DNA from: MESE01 sp036675035 | GTDB taxonomy: Bacteria; Pseudomonadota; Gammaproteobacteria; Burkholderiales; Burkholderiaceae_D | Assembly: GCA_036675035.1 (NCBI GenBank) | Contig: JAKFFO010000119.1 | Coordinates: forward strand, 1 to 64,000 | Direction: 5' to 3' | DNA length: 64,000 bases | In this document: piece by piece, positions 60,183-64,000 of the stretch | How the letters are laid out: the number at the start of each line of letters is the position of its first letter | Position numbering within the stretch: the first letter of the stretch is position 1 | Translations under genes and position numbers: made by a program | Notes under the pieces: model-generated | What the model saw: only the letters and a program-made list of their open reading frames with translations | What the model was told of the DNA's origin: nothing | The model's database searches: none

Positions 60183-60959
60183 GTGGGTATTGAAGTCAAT
60201 TTTGAAGGCAAGATCGCGCTGATTACGGGCGCGTCCAGCGGATTGGGTGCGCGTTTCGCGAAAGTGCTGGCGCAGGCGGGAGCACAGGTGGTGCTGGCAT
60301 CGCGCCGGGTAGATCGCCTCAAGGAGTTGCGTGCCGAAATCGAATCGGGTGGCGGGGCTGCGCATGTGGTCGAACTCGATGTAACCGATTACACCAGCAT
60401 CAAATCTGCCATCGCTCATGCGGAGACGGAAGCCGGACCGATCGACATCCTGGTCAATAATTCCGGTGTTTCGACCACGCAGCGTCTGGTGGACGTCACA
60501 CCGGAAGACTATGCATATGTGATGGATACCAACCAGCGCGGTGCATTCTTTGTTGCGCAAGAAGTCGCCAAACGCATGATTGCCCGTGCCAAAGGCGATC
60601 CCACCAAGCAGCATCGCATCATCAATATTGCTTCTGTCGCCGGCCTGAAGGTGTTGCCGCAGATAGGCATTTATTGCATGAGCAAGGCAGCCGTCGTCCA
60701 TATGACCAAGTCGATGGCTATCGAATGGGGCCGGTACGGAATCAATGTGAATGCAATCTGTCCCGGATACATCGGCACCGAGATCAATGCAGAGCATTTC
60801 GGAAGCGAACAAGGCAAGACGCTGATCAACATGCTGCCTCGCAAGCGCGTTGGCAAGCCAGAGGATCTGGATGGCTTGCTGCTGCTGCTCGCAGGCGATG
60901 AATCGCATTTCATGAACGGCGCGATCGTAACAGCTGACGACGGCTTGAGCGCGGCTTGA
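60183..60959 (+). CDS. short-chain dehydrogenase/reductase
   Basis: This 258-residue SDR has cofactor motif TGASSGLGARFA, a NNSG variant of the usual NNAG, and the catalytic Ser in NIASVAGLK with Tyr and Lys in YCMSK. GTG at 60183, with AGGAG ending seven bases upstream, is chosen over in-frame starts further up. The sequence is like 3-oxoacyl or hydroxyacyl dehydrogenases; the substrate is unknown. Together with the thioesterase 67 bases downstream it suggests acyl-CoA metabolism. Confidence 0.85.
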   Translation: MGIEVNFEGKIALITGASSGLGARFAKVLAQAGAQVVLASRRVDRLKELRAEIESGGGAAHVVELDVTDYTSIKSAIAHAETEAGPIDILVNNSGVSTTQRLVDVTPEDYAYVMDTNQRGAFFVAQEVAKRMIARAKGDPTKQHRIINIASVAGLKVLPQIGIYCMSKAAVVHMTKSMAIEWGRYGINVNAICPGYIGTEINAEHFGSEQGKTLINMLPRKRVGKPEDLDGLLLLLAGDESHFMNGAIVTADDGLSAA

Positions 60960-61026
60960 TCGATGCGTTATTCATTGTGGCATCACTTTCGCTGCAAATC
61001 CAACCGACAATTCTGGTGTTCTGAAA

Positions 61027-61443
61027 ATGACTGTTAAACGACTTGTCCATGTCACGCGAATGCCGATTCGATGGGGTGATATGGATGCGATGGGCCATGT
61101 CAACAATACGGTTTATTTCCGTTACCTGGAACAGGCGCGTATCGAATGGTTCTCGCAGATGAACTGCGACCCGGATCCGAAGGGTGAAGGGCCGGTAATC
61201 ATCAATGCGCGCTGCACTTTTTTGCGGCAATTGAAATATCCCGGCGATATCGAGGTACTTACGTTTGTCGGCGAACTGGGTCGATCGAGTTTTGAGACCA
61301 TGCAGGAGATCCGCCGCGTTGATGATCCGGAGACGCTGGCGGCCGAGGGCGGTGCAAAGGTGGTATGGGTGAATTTTCCGATGGAAAAATCAATGCCGCT
61401 GCCGAACGAAATCCGGCATCTGCTCACTGGCGAAAAAATTTAA
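61027..61443 (+). CDS. acyl-CoA thioesterase, 4HBT hot-dog family
   Basis: This 138-residue single hot-dog-fold protein has the active-site stretch RWGDMDAMGHVNNTVYFRYL, with the catalytic Asp of the 4-hydroxybenzoyl-CoA/YbgC/FadM type. It hydrolyses acyl-CoA esters, and chain length cannot be told from sequence. It follows the SDR gene on the same strand, and its last four bases overlap the end of the convergent LuxR-type gene. Confidence 0.87.
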   Translation: MTVKRLVHVTRMPIRWGDMDAMGHVNNTVYFRYLEQARIEWFSQMNCDPDPKGEGPVIINARCTFLRQLKYPGDIEVLTFVGELGRSSFETMQEIRRVDDPETLAAEGGAKVVWVNFPMEKSMPLPNEIRHLLTGEKI

Positions 61444-62033
61444 GGTACTGCGCTGCCGGCGGTACTCTGCGTTTGCAACGGTACACCCAGCAGCCGGTTC
61501 ACCAATTCGCCGGATGTGGTGGCCGCGAATTTTTTCATTAGCTTGGCGCGGTGCATTTCCACGGTGCGTGGGCTCAAGCCGATTTGGCGCGCGATCAGCT
61601 TGCTGGTTTTTCCTTCCACCAGCAATGCCGCAATTTCGCGCTCGCGCGGCGTCAGTTCTGCCGTTACCGGACGCTTTGCACTCAGATCCTCGAACGTCCA
61701 GATGCCAGCCGCATGCGGATCGTTCGGGACCAGAGAGCCGCCGCTGACCCGACACCAGAACAATTCCTGATTGGCGCGTTTCATGATCCTCTCATCGGAA
61801 TAGTGTCCCTTGGCGTTCATGATGGGAACAATGCGCGCACCAGTGCGCTCGAACTCGTCCGGCGTCGGATAAAGTATCGAAAACGACTGTCCTACCAAGG
61901 CTTCCGATTTATAACTGAACATTTCGGTCAATGCCTGGTTGCATGCTTTGATGACTCGGTTCTGCGAGACGCACATGCCGACCGGAGCGTTGAGAAAAAT
62001 TGTTTCGTAATTGATAATATGAGATGCGTTCAT
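61440..62033 (-). CDS. PAS-LuxR transcriptional regulator
   Basis: This 197-residue protein has an N-terminal PAS domain (about residues 8-115; FLNAPVGMCVSQNRVIKACN and SYKSEALVGQSFSILYPT) and a C-terminal LuxR/NarL helix-turn-helix (about 127-185; LTPREREIAALLVEGKTSKL and LSPRTVEMHRAKLMKKF). No receiver domain is present, so it probably senses a small ligand or redox state through PAS. It is divergent from scoAB, 147 bases apart, and is the natural candidate to regulate them. Confidence 0.85.
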   Translation of the reverse strand: MNASHIINYETIFLNAPVGMCVSQNRVIKACNQALTEMFSYKSEALVGQSFSILYPTPDEFERTGARIVPIMNAKGHYSDERIMKRANQELFWCRVSGGSLVPNDPHAAGIWTFEDLSAKRPVTAELTPREREIAALLVEGKTSKLIARQIGLSPRTVEMHRAKLMKKFAATTSGELVNRLLGVPLQTQSTAGSAVP

Positions 62034-62180
62034 GGATTTGTGATGTCCGCTCTATAAACTGGAGTTGGTACTTCTACGGTATTGTGGTGTTTCGCCTCGC
62101 ATCATATGCTGGTGCGCCTGTCGAATATAGCCGTACTAATACTGGAACTAGCTACACTTTACACAAAGAAAAGGGTTGGT

Positions 62181-62879
62181 ATGAAGAAAGTTTTTCCCAA
62201 TGCAGCCGCCGCACTTGCCGACATTGTTAAAGACGGCCAGACAATTGCTGTCGGCGGCTTCGGATTGTGTGGCATTCCCGAGGCATTGATTGCCGCGCTA
62301 CGCGATTCCGGCGTACAAAACCTGACTGCGATTTCCAACAATGCCGGTGTCGACGGGTTCGGCCTCGGCCAACTGCTGGCGACACGTCAGATCAAGAAAA
62401 TGATCGCGTCCTATGTCGGAGAAAACAAGGAATTCGAACGTCAGTTTCTTGCAGGTGAGCTTGAACTGGAGTTCACGCCACAGGGTACTTTGGCTGAAAA
62501 ACTGCGTGCAGGCGGTGCTGGAATCCCGGCTTTCTTTACCAAGACAGGCGTCGGCACCATTGTTGCCGAGGGCAAGGAAGTGCGTGAATTCGATGGTGAA
62601 AAATACGTGATGGAGCGTTCGCTGGTGGCCGACGTGGCCCTGGTCAAGGCGTACATCGCGGACAAGGCCGGAAACCTGGTGTTCAACAAGACCGCCCGCA
62701 ATTTCAATCCGAATGTTGCAATGTCCGGCAAGATCACCGTCGTCGAAGTGGAGAAGCTGGTCGAGGTTGGCGAAATCGATCCCGACCAGGTTCACACTCC
62801 CAGCATTTTCGTGCATCGGATTGTGGTCAACGCGAATCCGGAAAAACGCATCGAACAACGCACGACTCGTACAAAGTAA
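62181..62879 (+). CDS. scoA: succinyl-CoA:3-ketoacid CoA-transferase subunit A
   Basis: This 232-residue alpha subunit has the family I CoA-transferase stretch VGGFGLCGIPEALIAALRD and SNNAGVDGFGLGQLL. It works with subunit B to move CoA from succinyl-CoA to acetoacetate. The ATG at 62181, with AAGGG upstream, gives the normal N-terminus; an open extension to 62082 is rejected. The subunit B gene begins 15 bases after the stop. Confidence 0.92.
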   Translation: MKKVFPNAAAALADIVKDGQTIAVGGFGLCGIPEALIAALRDSGVQNLTAISNNAGVDGFGLGQLLATRQIKKMIASYVGENKEFERQFLAGELELEFTPQGTLAEKLRAGGAGIPAFFTKTGVGTIVAEGKEVREFDGEKYVMERSLVADVALVKAYIADKAGNLVFNKTARNFNPNVAMSGKITVVEVEKLVEVGEIDPDQVHTPSIFVHRIVVNANPEKRIEQRTTRTK

Positions 62880-62894
62880 AGCGGAGAACACAAC

Positions 62895-63548
62895 ATGTCA
62901 TGGACTCGTGAAGAAATGGCCGCGCGCGCGGCGACGGAATTGCAAGACGGTTTTTATGTCAATCTCGGGATTGGTTTGCCGACGATGGTGGCGAACTATG
63001 TACCCAAGGATATCGAAGTATGGCTCCAGTCCGAAAACGGTTTGCTCGGCATTGGCCCGTTTCCTACCGACGACCAGGTTGATGCGGATCTGATCAATGC
63101 CGGGAAGCAAACGGTGACTGCACTGCCGGGTTCATCCTATTTCAGCTCGGCGGATTCATTTGCAATGATCCGCGGCGGCAAGATCAATATTGCCATTCTC
63201 GGTGCCATGCAGGTTTCGGAGCAGGGTGATCTCGCCAACTGGATGATCCCCGGGAAAATGGTCAAGGGCATGGGCGGTGCAATGGATCTGGTGGCTGGTG
63301 TCAAGAAGGTCGTCGTGTTGATGGAACATGTTGCCAGGGCCAAAGACGGTTCGACCTCGCACAAGATTCTGAAAAAATGCGATTTGCCGCTGACCGGCGT
63401 TGGCGTGGTAAATCGCATCATCACCGACCTGGGTGTAATTGACGTTACCGATCAAGGATTGAAGTTGGTTGAGCTGGCCCCGGGCGTCACTACGCAGGAA
63501 CTAATCGAAAAAACCGGCGCAGAAATCGATACCCGCGCAATCCAGTGA
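62895..63548 (+). CDS. scoB: succinyl-CoA:3-ketoacid CoA-transferase subunit B
   Basis: This 217-residue beta subunit has the catalytic Glu in QSENGLLGIGPFP, which forms the glutamyl-CoA intermediate. YVNLGIGLPTMVANYVP and MIRGGKINIAILGAMQV are conserved. With ScoA it activates acetoacetate. The convergent 3-hydroxybutyrate dehydrogenase gene beyond the terminator makes acetoacetate, so the three form a ketone-body or PHB-degradation set. Confidence 0.94.
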   Translation: MSWTREEMAARAATELQDGFYVNLGIGLPTMVANYVPKDIEVWLQSENGLLGIGPFPTDDQVDADLINAGKQTVTALPGSSYFSSADSFAMIRGGKINIAILGAMQVSEQGDLANWMIPGKMVKGMGGAMDLVAGVKKVVVLMEHVARAKDGSTSHKILKKCDLPLTGVGVVNRIITDLGVIDVTDQGLKLVELAPGVTTQELIEKTGAEIDTRAIQ

Positions 63549-63566
63549 CTGAAATTGCACCAACTT

Positions 63567-63597
63567 AAAACGGCGCTTGAAACAAGCGCCGTTTTTT
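63567..63597 (+). terminator. strong, probably bidirectional terminator between scoB and bdhA
   Basis: A perfect 13-bp stem, AAAACGGCGCTTG (63567-63579) with CAAGCGCCGTTTT (63583-63595), closes an AAA loop, with T continuing to 63597. The A-run on the left arm provides a short U-tail for the opposite strand, which suits the two convergent genes. Confidence 0.92.
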
Positions 63598-63627
63598 ATT
63601 GCAGATGGTGGACGGGCAGGCAGGGCG

Positions 63628-64000
63628 TTACTGCGCGACCCAGCCGCCATCCATATTCCACGCCACGCCACGAACCTGGCTTGCAGCATCGCTGCACAAG
63701 AACGCTGCAAGCGCCCCCAGCTGCTCGGGGGTGACAAATTCACCGGACGGTTGCTTTTCTGCAAGCAAGCTTTTCTTGGCTTCCTCGACCGAAATTTTTT
63801 GCTGGGTTGCGCGGGCATCGACCTGCTTCTGCACCAGTGGTGTCAATACCCACCCCGGACAAATCGCATTGCAGGTGATGCCCGACGGCGCGGTCTCCAG
63901 CGCAGTTACCTTGGTGAAGCCGACGATACCGTGTTTGGATGCGACATAGGCGGATTTTTGTGCAGAGCCGACCAGCCCGTGTGCCGATGCGACATTCACG
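63628..64000 (-). CDS. 3-hydroxybutyrate dehydrogenase, N-terminus beyond window
   Basis: The frame is open to the window edge and shows the last 124 residues of an SDR. NVASAHGLVGSAQKSAYVASKHG contains the catalytic Ser, Tyr and Lys (SAYVASK). NAICPGWVLTPLV and the end motif NMDGGWVAQ (substrate-specific C-terminus) match D-3-hydroxybutyrate dehydrogenase. It oxidises 3-hydroxybutyrate to acetoacetate, the substrate of ScoAB. The cofactor-binding N-terminal half is outside the window. Confidence 0.85.
   Translation of the reverse strand, partial: VNVASAHGLVGSAQKSAYVASKHGIVGFTKVTALETAPSGITCNAICPGWVLTPLVQKQVDARATQQKISVEEAKKSLLAEKQPSGEFVTPEQLGALAAFLCSDAASQVRGVAWNMDGGWVAQ

Noticed and set aside
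60018..60908. N-terminal extension of 297 codons on the ETF-QO frame
   Set aside because: The added part is antisense to the SDR gene, and the family N-terminus begins at the ATG at 60017.
1..64000. CRISPR arrays, insertion sequences, prophage or integrase attachment sites
   Set aside because: I found no regularly spaced repeats, transposase or integrase motifs, and no duplication flanking the single tRNA gene.

Overview
The window is chromosomal DNA of a beta-proteobacterium. Burkholderiales, probably Oxalobacteraceae, is my inference from protein similarity, the moderate-to-high GC and the gene orders tpiA-secG-tRNA-Leu-nuoA..N and ilvI-ilvH-ilvC-pssA-leuA. I see no phage, insertion sequence, plasmid gene or CRISPR array. 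Most of it is core metabolism, with two accessory blocks: a pilus locus at the left end and a cyclic-nucleotide signalling cluster at 19.9-27.1 kb.

Layout. 1-12.1 kb: most of an MSHA-type (type IVa-like) pilus locus, all rightward: minor pilins mshC (cut by the window edge), mshD, mshO, mshP, the large surface protein mshQ, then mshI, a PilN-like gene, mshJ, mshK, the secretin mshL, the ATPase mshM and the TPR protein mshN. 12.1-13.6 kb: a SAM-II-type riboswitch, an intrinsic terminator and a Cys/Met-metabolism PLP enzyme. 13.6-19.8 kb: a mixed block with a LOG-family enzyme, a TetR regulator, a fasciclin protein, a small membrane protein, a lipase and a GMC dehydrogenase with a Tat-exported partner. 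19.9-27.1 kb, leftward: CHASE2 adenylate cyclase, metallo-beta-lactamase-fold cyclic-nucleotide phosphodiesterase, a GAF domain fused to a PilB/GspE ATPase, and a GAF-HD-GYP phosphodiesterase. 27.3-36.1 kb: RDD protein, a gene-poor stretch, ilvIHC, a SIMPL protein, pssA, and leuA preceded by a leucine-rich leader peptide. 36.1-41.6 kb: an OmlA-like lipoprotein, rpsO, pnp, a quinone oxidoreductase and tpiA. 41.7-58.1 kb: secG, tRNA-Leu(GAG), the complete 14-gene nuo operon, a DUF2818 protein and a Nudix hydrolase. 58.3-64 kb: ETF-ubiquinone oxidoreductase, an SDR, a thioesterase, a PAS-LuxR regulator, scoAB and the 3' part of 3-hydroxybutyrate dehydrogenase, which together suggest fatty-acid and ketone-body use feeding the quinone pool that complex I also feeds.

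The best candidate for an undescribed system is the 19.9-27.1 kb cluster. It combines a maker of a cyclic mononucleotide, a probable degrader of it, two GAF domains of the fold that often binds cAMP or cGMP, a pilus/secretion-type motor ATPase and a c-di-GMP phosphodiesterase. Other notable points are the SAM-II riboswitch with a terminator directly after it, the leuA leader peptide, degenerate short tandem repeats that overlap two msh stop codons, and an MshQ with an Ig-like domain between two copies of another repeat.

Limits: everything was read by eye. Family names come from recalled motifs, promoters are consensus matches only, and no alignment or folding program was run.
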